Assembly: GCF_024496085.1 (NCBI RefSeq)
Contig: NZ_CP101751.1
Span: 1,612,001 to 1,676,000 of the forward strand
Length of the DNA: 64,000 nt
Direction of reading: 5' to 3'
From: Flavobacterium cerinum
Lineage (GTDB): Bacteria > Bacteroidota > Bacteroidia > Flavobacteriales > Flavobacteriaceae
Part shown: in pieces, positions 1 through 8,064 of the stretch
Position numbering within the stretch: position 1 is the stretch's first letter
Layout of the letters: every line of letters begins with the position of its first letter
Notes under the pieces: model-generated
The model's database searches: none
What the model saw: the letters and a program-made list of their open reading frames with translations, nothing else
Told to the model about the DNA's origin: nothing
Translations under genes and position numbers: made by a program

Positions 1-2850
1 CGGTGTGTTCTCATCCATCGCAAAGCCTTTATATTTACCTCCCATGGCCACCAATTCGGTACGTTTAAAACCAATAGTACCGGATTTTACCGTTCCGTTT
101 TCCCGATCTAATGCGCCAAGTCGGTCTACTGTTAGCTCAGCTCCTCCTTGTGAAAGGATACTCCTAAAATACCTTGCGTTTTCAAATGCCCATAAATCGG
201 AGTTTGTATAGCCGGAGACATACACCGTAGTCGCATCCGTTAATCCGTAATAGGTACCCAATCCATGCTTTAGATCCAGATGAGCCCGGATAAAGGCACC
301 CACTTTCTCTTGACTATCAAAACGAACATATCCGATATTGGAATCATAAAACGTATACAAATCGCCTTTACGACTTAAGGTCATCCCATGATTGGGCGTG
401 GTCAGTAAATAACGAACTTCCCCTTCAAAGGTAAGGCTGCTTAACACGGTTTCAAGAGTAGCTAAGGTGGCACTTCCGGTATTTTGAAACACAGAGGTGC
501 TTTCATTAAAAAAATTTTTATTGGCCGCTTTATTCAATTCCCGTAGTTGTCGGGAATATTCTGTATACAATTGAGCATCTGATTGTGACAACTGATTGCG
601 GAACTGATCAACCTGAAGTCCCGATATTGCCGAAATATCCGAGGCAAAAATAGTAGCGCCATCCAGATAATCATCAGCCATTCCCTGAAGTAACGACAAG
701 CTCAAACACAATCCTTCCGGATATTCATAGGAGGATAGCAATAAATCCTGAGGTAAAAACTGAATCGATTCCGCGGAATGCTCTTCTCCCAATTCATAAA
801 ACTGCATCGCCTTTCTGTCAAAAAAATCACGAAAACGTAAAACTTTTTCTAATTCTATAAAATCGCTAATTTCAGAATATTCAGGATTGAAAATGATATC
901 TTCAATAGAGGAAGTATTGATTTGGGTATAAGAATGATCGTTAATCAGATAAGAAGTATATGCGGTATATTTGTTAGGATCATATTTTGAACTGGATATT
1001 AATTTATTATAGATCTCATTGTAATTTTGACTGAAATATTTATTTTGTATGGATTCTATAGCATGATTACCGGTTAGAATAAAATTGTTATAATTGTTTT
1101 GAGAATTAAATCGCGAGAGTCGATAATGATAAATAATATTTATTAGTTCATTTCCGGGACCATGACCGGAAGGGTCATCCTTTCCAAAATAGACCACACT
1201 TGTGTTTTCATTGCGGAATGCTCTAATACTGGCAGCTGTTATTTTTGTTGAAAGTTGTGGTAATATTTGTTCAATCTGACTGTTTATTTCCATTACACGG
1301 TATATGATTTGTTGTAATCCTATAGCATCGGCACGTGAGCTGATCATGTTTGTGGAAGGTCTTTGACTAGACATATTGATTTCAGAGGTATGTTTGACAT
1401 AATCTTTAAAAATAGGATTATTTTCAATTGTCTTAAAGAATCCTTCAACCGGTAATTGCTGTAGGGCATCCCAAATGGCATTGATTTTTTGTTTGTCACC
1501 GAAAGTTGCAATGTTGTAATAATCATCAATAGGTTCAATATCGGATAATATTTTTTCTGTAGCGATACGCTGAATAATTGCGTTGATTACATTCGATTTG
1601 TCGTCACATATTGAAATGTTTATTGATCGTCCTCTTGTTAGATTTCGAGTTGTCGTTGTATGTAAATCAATAATATTAGTTATAGCGCTATTAAATTGAG
1701 GTAATGCCGCAGTTTCCAGTACATTTCCGCCTTCCGCTTTTAAAACCATTAAGGAGAAGATGTTAAATGCTGCCCGTTTATCCATTCGTAAGAGCATTTC
1801 CCGATTGTAATAACGTGCTAAATCCGGATTTGTATCCAAAATTTCCAGAACATTTCGCGGAGTAAAATTCGAGTACTTTTGAGAAAGCTCAGTTTTTAGA
1901 TTATCTAAAAATTCCAAGTAGTTATTTCTTTTGTTATTATATTTCTCTAAAAAAAGAGGAGAAGTTTTTAATTGTTCCCGCATAAAACGTATTCGTAGGT
2001 TATCCCATTCTACACGAGGTTGATTTTTAATAAGATTATAGGCCTGATCCTGAAGAGGAATGATGATAGGAGGAATCAGTGACTTAAATTCATCGTAAAT
2101 AGGCCGGTTTTGAACTAGCAATATCGAAAATTGATTTTCCAATTCAGAAATTTGATTCCTTAATTCAACTGTTTGATTCTCTGTCTGTTGCTCTTGTAAT
2201 TCCTCTATTTGTTTTTCTAAATTATTAAGATTTTTAATTATTGCAATACGTTCCGGGTATCGTACTTTCCAATTTTCGATTAATTGATCGGTAGCATTTA
2301 GGTATAATTCGGCGAATAATTCATGAACGAGAATATTGTGTTCGTCTAACCAAAAAAATATTTCTGAAGGAGTCTTTTTTCTACTTTGAGTAATACACCA
2401 CGCTTCAATATTCGTTTGATCATGAGCTGTAAAAGTTATTGCAATATTGACTAAATGGAATATGTCTTCCAGATTAGGCCCCTGAGTTCCGTAAGAGAGG
2501 ATATTGTTGCCTACATTTAGACTTATGTTTTCCAGTTTCTGAAAAAAAGATTGTTTTCCTCGAGGAATATTGTCCAGTAATGTAGTAATAGGCTCGAGTG
2601 ATAATTCATATATAGAAGTTAAATTATCGGCTATGATAAGAAGCAGATGAAGTCCGGTTTCCCCCATTCGTTCATGATCGGTAAGATTGTGATACGTGTC
2701 TATATTTTCTTTTAAGTAATTGAAAATACCGCTATTGAAATAGGTTTCAAGCTCCTCTCTGGATTCCGGAGTTATAGCAATTTCTAAAATTGGATTTATA
2801 AAGTCATCCCATGTAGTAATGGGTGGTGGTAATGGTGGTGGTAATGGCAT
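1..2850 (-). CDS. Large toxin-like protein (partial): degenerate TcdA/TcdB-type glycosyltransferase domain plus C58-type cysteine protease domain
   Basis: The frame is open from ATG 2850 (in-frame TAA at 2863-2865 just upstream) to base 1, so 950 residues are visible and the C-terminus is outside. There is no signal peptide; the start is proline-rich (MPLPPPLPPP), and residues about 205-245 look like a coiled coil. Residues about 130-620 recall the clostridial toxin GT44 fold: 351-384 (EMLLR...AA..I...LK..GG..LE..ALP) align without gaps to my recollection of the TcdB region holding its DxD. Key positions differ: N363 and S366 stand for Asp and Arg, and E379-T-A381 stands for DxD. TGN..A at 593-597 resembles SGPxA near that domain's end. 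Residues about 705-850 show a C58/YopT/LifA-like triad: C715 (GLCLSL), H821 (NHGMTL) and D836 (FYDSN). LifA/Efa1-type toxins share this domain order. I infer a large effector with an inactive transferase and an active protease; target and export route are unknown. Confidence 0.75.
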   Translation of the reverse strand, partial: MPLPPPLPPPITTWDDFINPILEIAITPESREELETYFNSGIFNYLKENIDTYHNLTDHERMGETGLHLLLIIADNLTSIYELSLEPITTLLDNIPRGKQSFFQKLENISLNVGNNILSYGTQGPNLEDIFHLVNIAITFTAHDQTNIEAWCITQSRKKTPSEIFFWLDEHNILVHELFAELYLNATDQLIENWKVRYPERIAIIKNLNNLEKQIEELQEQQTENQTVELRNQISELENQFSILLVQNRPIYDEFKSLIPPIIIPLQDQAYNLIKNQPRVEWDNLRIRFMREQLKTSPLFLEKYNNKRNNYLEFLDNLKTELSQKYSNFTPRNVLEILDTNPDLARYYNREMLLRMDKRAAFNIFSLMVLKAEGGNVLETAALPQFNSAITNIIDLHTTTTRNLTRGRSINISICDDKSNVINAIIQRIATEKILSDIEPIDDYYNIATFGDKQKINAIWDALQQLPVEGFFKTIENNPIFKDYVKHTSEINMSSQRPSTNMISSRADAIGLQQIIYRVMEINSQIEQILPQLSTKITAASIRAFRNENTSVVYFGKDDPSGHGPGNELINIIYHYRLSRFNSQNNYNNFILTGNHAIESIQNKYFSQNYNEIYNKLISSSKYDPNKYTAYTSYLINDHSYTQINTSSIEDIIFNPEYSEISDFIELEKVLRFRDFFDRKAMQFYELGEEHSAESIQFLPQDLLLSSYEYPEGLCLSLSLLQGMADDYLDGATIFASDISAISGLQVDQFRNQLSQSDAQLYTEYSRQLRELNKAANKNFFNESTSVFQNTGSATLATLETVLSSLTFEGEVRYLLTTPNHGMTLSRKGDLYTFYDSNIGYVRFDSQEKVGAFIRAHLDLKHGLGTYYGLTDATTVYVSGYTNSDLWAFENARYFRSILSQGGAELTVDRLGALDRENGTVKSGTIGFKRTELVAMGGKYKGFAMDENTP

Positions 2851-3514
2851 AAAATTTAATTTTTAAGTTAATAATTAATTATTCTAGAATAGAAATGAAC
2901 ATGTTCCGGATTTATAGGTCTGTTTTTAAAGAGGGAAAAGCAGATTAATTTTGTTAAAAAAGAATATGTTTTATAAAAGTTTGATACCTAACTTTGATAG
3001 TAATAAAAGCTAGTTTTGCTCTTCTGATCGGGGAAATATGCTCTTTTTAGGAGCTCTTTTTTAATTGTTTACCAGATTTGAATGAGAGATAAATCCGGTA
3101 GTTTTTTCAGGGAATAATTAGATAACGATAGGGAGAATTTTAGGTTATGAGGTGTTTTAACCGAATTCAAATTCATTTTAAAATTAATCTAATTTAATAA
3201 TGGTTATCACTTTTCGAATGGAATTGGCCTGATCATAAAATAATTTGTCTTTTCTATGATAGTCGGTTTTTAGGGTTCCTGTTTTTTGATTTTTATGACA
3301 TTAATACAGATCGAAAGGTTACAGGGTGTATGATGTTCAATGAAGATCAAAATTCAATCACAAGGGAAAGCGAAGGATGGTAAAAGTGGCTGTTGATGGC
3401 GTGTTATTGGGTGGGAGAAAAAAATAGAAAACGATAAAAGTTGATTAACTTTATGTAGTGGTAAAAATAACTATTTATCAATGCAATACTTGTTAATCAA
3501 TAATATATGCCAAA
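2851..3514. other. Intergenic region between the toxin-like gene and radC
   Basis: These 664 bases are very AT-rich, have stops in all frames at short intervals, and hold no gene that I can support. A lone TAATTTTG on the + strand (2946-2953) matches the Bacteroidota -7 element but has no TTG at the right distance and no gene behind it. I see no clear terminator or repeat. Confidence 0.6.
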
Positions 3515-4213
3515 ATGAAAGTCGTAAGTTACATTCCAATCAGAAACTGGGCAACCGCAGATAAACCCAGAGAAAAACTAATCGAGAAAGGAAAAACAAT
3601 CTTAAGCGATACCGAATTATTAACTATTTTAATAGGTTCCGGAAGCCCAAGAGAAAGTGCTTTGGATCTGTCTAAAAAAATCCTGGGCAGTTTAGATAAT
3701 AATTTAAATGCCTTAGGGAAATTATCCATTAAACAGTTAATGTCCTTTAAAGGTATAGGAGAAGCAAAAGCCGTTACAATAGTAGCCGCCTTGGAATTGG
3801 GTAAACGGAGGAAAATAGAATCGAATCACGACAATGTTGAATTTATACTTTCCAGTAAGGCCGTTTTTACAATCATGAATCCGATTATAGGGGAATTGGA
3901 ACACGAAGAGTTTTGGATTCTGCTTTTAAATAATTCCAATAAAGTAGTGTGTAAATATCAGATCAGTAAAGGAGGGTTGGTAGCTACTGTTGTCGATCCG
4001 AGATTAATTTTTAAAACAGCACTTGAATATAATGCAACTGGGGTAATTTTATGCCATAATCATCCTTCGGGCTCTTTAAAACCAAGTGAATCCGATCGAA
4101 ATATTACATCGAAACTTAAAGAAGCAGGAGATTGCCTGGATATTAAAATTTTAGACCATGTTATTATAACGGAGAACGATTATCTTAGTTTTTTAGACGA
4201 AGGATTACTGTAA
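3515..4213 (+). CDS. radC: RadC family (UPF0758) JAMM/MPN domain protein
   Basis: The 232-residue length is typical of the family. The N-terminal third carries a helix-hairpin-helix-like segment (MSFKGIGEAKAVTI, about residues 72-85). The C-terminal MPN domain has the metal-binding JAMM signature HNHPSGSLKPSESD (about 188-201), with a preceding glutamate in the ELEHEEF stretch. The family was once tied to DNA repair, but the old radC phenotype was reassigned and the substrate remains unknown; a metallo-isopeptidase-like fold is all that can be claimed. The gene converges on the Fur-type regulator, and the two 3' ends overlap by 9 bases. A long empty region lies upstream. Confidence 0.93.
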   Translation: MKVVSYIPIRNWATADKPREKLIEKGKTILSDTELLTILIGSGSPRESALDLSKKILGSLDNNLNALGKLSIKQLMSFKGIGEAKAVTIVAALELGKRRKIESNHDNVEFILSSKAVFTIMNPIIGELEHEEFWILLLNNSNKVVCKYQISKGGLVATVVDPRLIFKTALEYNATGVILCHNHPSGSLKPSESDRNITSKLKEAGDCLDIKILDHVIITENDYLSFLDEGLL

Positions 4214-4618
4214 ATCGTTACATATAGGGCAGATGCCGGTTATCAAAATCTGCTGTTCCTCAACAGTATAGCCGGACGGTAGATTTATTTTAATTGCAAT
4301 GGAATCAATACAGGTGATTTTTCTACATTTTTGGCAACTGAAATGAACATGTTCATGATTGTGGAGCGATTGGTCTTTTGACTCACATTCCTTACAAAGT
4401 GCATATTGAATAACGCCGTCCCAATTGGTGATTTTGTGAATCCGTCCTTCATCTACAAGGCGATCGAGTGCTCTGTATATCGTAACCCTGTCACATGTGT
4501 CGCCAAAATGATTTTGAAAATCTTTATGAGCTAAAGCTGTATTACACATGGTCAATAATTCCAGAATTACTGTTTTCGTGTTTGAATTACGCGTTCTTTT
4601 AATCTTTTTTTCGATCAT
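4205..4618 (-). CDS. Fur-family metalloregulator (Fur or Zur type)
   Basis: The 137-residue protein has the Fur layout. An N-terminal winged helix (about 1-80) contains the recognition-helix stretch DRVTIYRALDRLVDEG. A C-terminal dimerisation domain has an H-N-H-E-H-V-H-F core (regulatory metal ligands) and two CxxC pairs (CQKC and CPIC) that normally bind structural zinc. Fur, Zur and PerR cannot be told apart from residues alone. The divergent neighbour is a transporter with a histidine-rich loop, which favours zinc sensing; that is inference. Its own promoter region carries a perfect inverted repeat over the predicted start of transcription, which suggests autoregulation. The 3' end overlaps radC by 9 bases in convergent orientation. 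Confidence 0.88.
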   Translation of the reverse strand: MIEKKIKRTRNSNTKTVILELLTMCNTALAHKDFQNHFGDTCDRVTIYRALDRLVDEGRIHKITNWDGVIQYALCKECESKDQSLHNHEHVHFSCQKCRKITCIDSIAIKINLPSGYTVEEQQILITGICPICNDLQ

Positions 4619-4647
4619 TTGAATTGCTCATTATTATAGGTTAATTG

Positions 4648-4674
4648 CAACCTAAGAGGTTGAATACAAAAATA
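4648..4674 (-). promoter_or_regulatory. Predicted promoter and operator of the Fur/Zur-type regulator
   Basis: Read on the minus strand, TATTTTTG (4674-4667) matches the Bacteroidota -7 consensus TAnnTTTG. Immediately downstream lies the perfect inverted repeat CAACCT-AAG-AGGTTG (4648-4662), placed where transcription should start and about 30 bases before the ATG at 4618. A palindrome at this place is what a repressor's own operator would look like. No good -33 TTG is seen. The binding protein is inferred, not shown. Confidence 0.5.
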
Positions 4675-4814
4675 TAAAAAATGAAATAAACCGTTTACGA
4701 CCGGAAAAGAGTATAAGCGAAATATTTTCAGATTGAATGATCGTCTTATAACAATGATAACCACCTTTTTCGTTATAATATTCATAATAAAAAGAGTGGA
4801 CAATATTTTTTTGC

Positions 4815-4822
4815 TAATTTTG
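4815..4822 (+). promoter_or_regulatory. Candidate -7 element for the ABC transporter operon
   Basis: TAATTTTG matches TAnnTTTG and would give a leader of about 80 bases before the ATPase ATG at 4909. The leader contains a weak stem (AAAATAGC at about 4835 pairing with GCTATTTT at about 4857). There is no exact -33 TTG, and no copy of the regulator's inverted repeat was found here. Confidence 0.4.
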
Positions 4823-4908
4823 ATCGAGTCATTAAAATAGCGCTTTAAATAAGGGCTATTTTTCTTTTTAAGAAAGCTCTTTTTATCTGTATACTAAAAG
4901 CATTTGAA

Positions 4909-5538
4909 ATGATTATTACAAAAAATATTACTTTTTCATATGGAAAAGGGACTTCTTTCACGTTTCCCGATATCCATTGTTCCGATGGAGAAACAATACT
5001 GATAACCGGTGGATCCGGAAAAGGGAAAACAACATTGTTACATCTTTTAGGAGGACTCTTACGACCTCAGGAAGGCGAAATTCTAATTAATAATACAGAT
5101 ATTAAAACGTTGTCTGAAAAGAAATTGGATCATTTCAGAGGTAAAAATATCGGTTTGGTTTTACAGCAATCTCATTTTATTGCATCGTTTTCGGTTTTGG
5201 AAAATGTAATACTGGCTTCCTGGCTTGCTACGGGCAAGCATCTTACGGAAAAAGCAAAATTACTATTGGAGCATCTGGATCTGAAAGATCATATTCATAA
5301 ATTGCCGACTCAGCTTAGTATCGGTCAGCAACAACGAGTTTCTATTGCAAGAGCATTGATCAATGAACCAAAAGTGTTATTGGCAGATGAACCGACATCG
5401 AGTCTGGATGACGAAAATGCTTTTAAAGTAGCGGATTTGCTGGATAATCTGGCTAAAGAATATCGATCGGCTTTGGTAATCGTTACACATGATTCCCGAT
5501 TAAAGCAACGTTTTACCAATCAAATCGCCTTATCATGA
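4909..5538 (+). CDS. ABC transporter ATP-binding protein (LolD/MacB-like, putative zinc-related)
   Basis: The 209-residue ATPase subunit has Walker A GGSGKGKTT (about 35-43), Q-loop LQQSHFI, signature LSIGQQQR (in place of LSGGQ; the second residue of the signature is I), Walker B VLLADEPTSSLD and the switch histidine in VIVTHDS. It is closest in form to ATPases that pair with FtsX-like permeases. Its stop overlaps the next start (bases 5535-5538), so the permease is certainly co-translated. Compared with LolD/MacB systems it lacks a MacA-type partner nearby. The downstream genes and the divergent metalloregulator point to metal handling, as in the Vibrio zrg zinc systems; that parallel is from memory. 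Confidence 0.88.
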   Translation: MIITKNITFSYGKGTSFTFPDIHCSDGETILITGGSGKGKTTLLHLLGGLLRPQEGEILINNTDIKTLSEKKLDHFRGKNIGLVLQQSHFIASFSVLENVILASWLATGKHLTEKAKLLLEHLDLKDHIHKLPTQLSIGQQQRVSIARALINEPKVLLADEPTSSLDDENAFKVADLLDNLAKEYRSALVIVTHDSRLKQRFTNQIALS

Positions 5539-6803
5539 TCACAAAATTAGCTTGGAAAAATACTTGGTTTAAGCCATTAAATACAACATTAAGTATTATT
5601 TTGTTAACGGCGAGTGTGGCTATTATTACGGTTTTGATCTTGCTACAAAAACAATTTGAAGAGAAATTTTCCAGTAACGCAGATGGTATCGATCTGGTTT
5701 TAGGGGCGCAGGGAAGTCCGTTACAATTGATATTGTCTTCGGTGTATCAGGTGGATGCGCCTACAGGTAATATTGATTATCAGGAAGCGCATAAGTGGAT
5801 GACGAATCCGTTTGTAAAAACAGCTATACCACTAGCTTTCGGAGATAATTACCACGGTTTTAAAATCGTAGGTACGACTGTGAATTTTATTGAACACTAT
5901 GAGGCAATATTACGAACCGGCCGACCTTTTTCTGATAATTTTGAAGTAGTAATAGGTAGTGCGGTGGCAAAAAAAATGAATCTGAAAACCGGAGATAAAT
6001 TTTTTGGTTCTCATGGTGATGCTGAAGAAGGTGAGGTGCACGAAGAGCATGCGTATCATGTGGTAGGAGTGTTGTCGGAAACCGGAAAAGTGATCGATAA
6101 TCTGATTCTTTCCGATATTCCGAGCGTTTGGGCCATGCATGATTCACATGAACATGGAGAAGGCGAAATGCACGATCACGATCACGAAGGACATGACCAT
6201 GATCATTCGGAGGCACATGAGCATCATCACGAAGAAGAAGGGCAAAATCTGGAAGGAAAAGAGATTACAGCCGTTTTCTTAAAATTCAGAAATAAAATGG
6301 GTATTGTAACCTGGCCGAGGATGATACCGCAAAATACCAAAATGCAGGCGGCCTCACCGGCTATCGAAATCAACCGACTTTTTACGCTGTTTGGCGTTGG
6401 ACTTCAGGCATTGCAATATCTGGCTTATGGTATTATGCTGATATCAGGAATCAGTATTTTTATTGCGCTATACAATACACTGAAAGAAAGAAAATATGAA
6501 TTTGCATTACTTCGGGTTAACGGAGCCACACGATTTCAGTTGTTGTATCTGGTTGTTGTGGAGAGTTTGATTTTATGTGTTCTGGGATTTCTTTTTGGTA
6601 CTATTGTTGGTAGAATTGCGCTGATGTATATCTCGGGATCTTCCGAAGATGAATTTAAAATGACGTTTAACCCTTTTGAGTTTGTTTGGGAAAAAGAGGG
6701 ATTTTTATTTTTACTAACTATATTTGTTGGAATTTTAGCCGCTGTTATTCCGGCGGTTAAGGCTTACCGACTTAATATTTCAAAAACTTTAGCTAATGCG
6801 TAA
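5535..6803 (+). CDS. FtsX-like ABC permease with a histidine-rich extracytoplasmic loop
   Basis: The 422-residue permease has an N-terminal membrane segment (about 15-37), a large extracytoplasmic domain (MacB-PCD-like, about 40-290) and three C-terminal membrane segments in the FtsX domain (about 300-415). Residues about 200-236 form a loop packed with His, Asp and Glu (for example HDHDHEGHDHDH), the kind of low-complexity stretch that binds zinc or nickel. FtsX-type permeases usually do not import ions by the classic route, so the loop may sense, buffer or hand over metal. The gene overlaps the ATPase gene by 4 bases and the next gene by 8. The antisense open frames here are a by-product of the His-rich codons. 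Confidence 0.88.
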   Translation: MITKLAWKNTWFKPLNTTLSIILLTASVAIITVLILLQKQFEEKFSSNADGIDLVLGAQGSPLQLILSSVYQVDAPTGNIDYQEAHKWMTNPFVKTAIPLAFGDNYHGFKIVGTTVNFIEHYEAILRTGRPFSDNFEVVIGSAVAKKMNLKTGDKFFGSHGDAEEGEVHEEHAYHVVGVLSETGKVIDNLILSDIPSVWAMHDSHEHGEGEMHDHDHEGHDHDHSEAHEHHHEEEGQNLEGKEITAVFLKFRNKMGIVTWPRMIPQNTKMQAASPAIEINRLFTLFGVGLQALQYLAYGIMLISGISIFIALYNTLKERKYEFALLRVNGATRFQLLYLVVVESLILCVLGFLFGTIVGRIALMYISGSSEDEFKMTFNPFEFVWEKEGFLFLLTIFVGILAAVIPAVKAYRLNISKTLANA

Positions 6804-7347
6804 AAAATCAATATTATTAATAGCCCTGGCGGCGATATTACTGGTTCTGGAATATTTTTATACACCGGATAAAAAACAAAGTAATACAACATTTCCAACT
6901 GCTAAAGTTGAACAAGCCGGATTTATTCATTTTAACGGTAATGATAAAAATACGCTGATTCTGAGTAATCCGGATACGTTGAGCTGGAAATTACTTGGAG
7001 ACATTAAATATGTGAAAAAACAGCATAAAACTTATGGAGAAGTGATGTTTCCACAGGTGAACGCTAAATTAAAATTAACCAATAAAAAACGTATTGTGAT
7101 GAGCGGATTTATTATTCCGATCGATAACAAATCCTATGCGTTGAGTAAAAATGTATTTGCATCGTGCTTCTTTTGCGGTAAATCCGGTCCGGAAACCATT
7201 ATGGGGTTAAAATTTAAAGGAGATACGCCGAAATTAAAAACAGATCAATATGTTACTGTGGAAGGTGATTTCCGATACAATGATACTGATGTGGAAGATT
7301 GGGTTTACCATGTAGATAATGTAGTAATCGTTAAAGGAGCTAAATAG
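6796..7347 (+). CDS. Membrane-anchored CxxC protein, DUF3299-like, of the ABC operon
   Basis: The 183-residue protein has an N-terminal hydrophobic helix (about 4-22) without a clear cleavage site, so it is probably anchored with the rest outside the cytoplasm. The body has the layout I associate with DUF3299 proteins: W-x-L-L near residue 68, a GFIIPID strand, ASCFFCGKSGPE with a CxxC (about 128-139), and a closing strand V-x-V-E-G-D-F. The CxxC could bind metal or form a disulfide. It overlaps the permease gene by 8 bases and must work with it. The DUF assignment is from memory; function is unknown. Confidence 0.75.
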   Translation: MRKKSILLIALAAILLVLEYFYTPDKKQSNTTFPTAKVEQAGFIHFNGNDKNTLILSNPDTLSWKLLGDIKYVKKQHKTYGEVMFPQVNAKLKLTNKKRIVMSGFIIPIDNKSYALSKNVFASCFFCGKSGPETIMGLKFKGDTPKLKTDQYVTVEGDFRYNDTDVEDWVYHVDNVVIVKGAK

Positions 7348-7356
7348 ATTAAAAGA

Positions 7357-8046
7357 ATGAAGTTTACGAATAAAACCGATATTTTTTTCGACCTGGATCA
7401 TACGCTATGGGATTTCGAGAAAAATTCAGCCTTAGCTTTTGATGCCATTTTTAAGAAACATGCAATGGCTATTTCGTTAGAAAATTTTCTGGAATACTAT
7501 ATACCGGTAAATTTTAAGTATTGGAAATTGTATCAGGAGGAAAAAATAACACAACAAGAATTACGTTATTCCCGTTTTAAAGAAGTTTTCGATTTATTGG
7601 ATTATCCGATCGATGATGAACAGATTAACTTTTTAGCACAGGAATATATCCATTATCTACCAACGTTTAACCATCTGTTTGAAGGTGCGATTGAAATTTT
7701 AGATTATTTAAAATCAAAGTACAATCTGCATATTATTACAAATGGATTTCATGAAGTACAGGAAGGGAAACTGCGCAATGCTAATATTGCTCATTATTTT
7801 ATAACGGTTACTAATTCAGAAAAAGCAGGTGTTAAAAAGCCGAACCCGATAATTTTTGAGTACGCATTAGATATTGCAAAAGCCGAAAAAGATAAAAGTA
7901 TCATGATAGGAGATAGTATGGAAGCCGATATTCAAGGGGCTTTAAATGTAGGTCTTGATGCTATATTTTTTAGCGAATCGGATTATGGAGATGCTTTAAA
8001 AGTACCGCAGATACGCCATTTATTGGAACTAAAAAAAATACTTTAA
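7357..8046 (+). CDS. HAD-superfamily hydrolase, YjjG-type nucleotidase
   Basis: The 229-residue protein has all four HAD motifs: FFDLDHTLWDFE (about residues 10-21, nucleophile Asp and Asp+2), ITNGF (motif II Thr), KKPNP (motif III Lys) and MIGDSMEADIQGA (motif IV acidic pair). A helical cap sits between motifs I and II. The length and DLDHTLWDF signature match the YjjG family, which dephosphorylates nucleoside monophosphates including non-canonical pyrimidines. It starts 9 bases after the CxxC gene and may share its transcript without a functional link. Confidence 0.88.
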   Translation: MKFTNKTDIFFDLDHTLWDFEKNSALAFDAIFKKHAMAISLENFLEYYIPVNFKYWKLYQEEKITQQELRYSRFKEVFDLLDYPIDDEQINFLAQEYIHYLPTFNHLFEGAIEILDYLKSKYNLHIITNGFHEVQEGKLRNANIAHYFITVTNSEKAGVKKPNPIIFEYALDIAKAEKDKSIMIGDSMEADIQGALNVGLDAIFFSESDYGDALKVPQIRHLLELKKIL

Positions 8047-8064
8047 ATAGTTAAACCGAACAAA

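Noticed and set aside
5-211. Small + strand open frame at the left edge
   Set aside because: It lies antisense within the toxin-like gene, whose frame is open across the whole 1-2850 stretch; no start signal or family resemblance.
1344-1538. Minus-strand 64-codon open frame
   Set aside because: It is another frame inside the toxin-like gene and has no protein-like composition of its own.
2946-2953. TAATTTTG as a promoter for a small RNA
   Set aside because: No -33 partner and no terminator or conserved structure behind it; the match alone is expected by chance in AT-rich DNA.
5887-6216. Antisense open frames over the permease His-rich region
   Set aside because: Codons for His/Asp/Glu repeats read backwards give long stop-free stretches; the sense gene is overlapped by neighbours on both ends and is clearly real.
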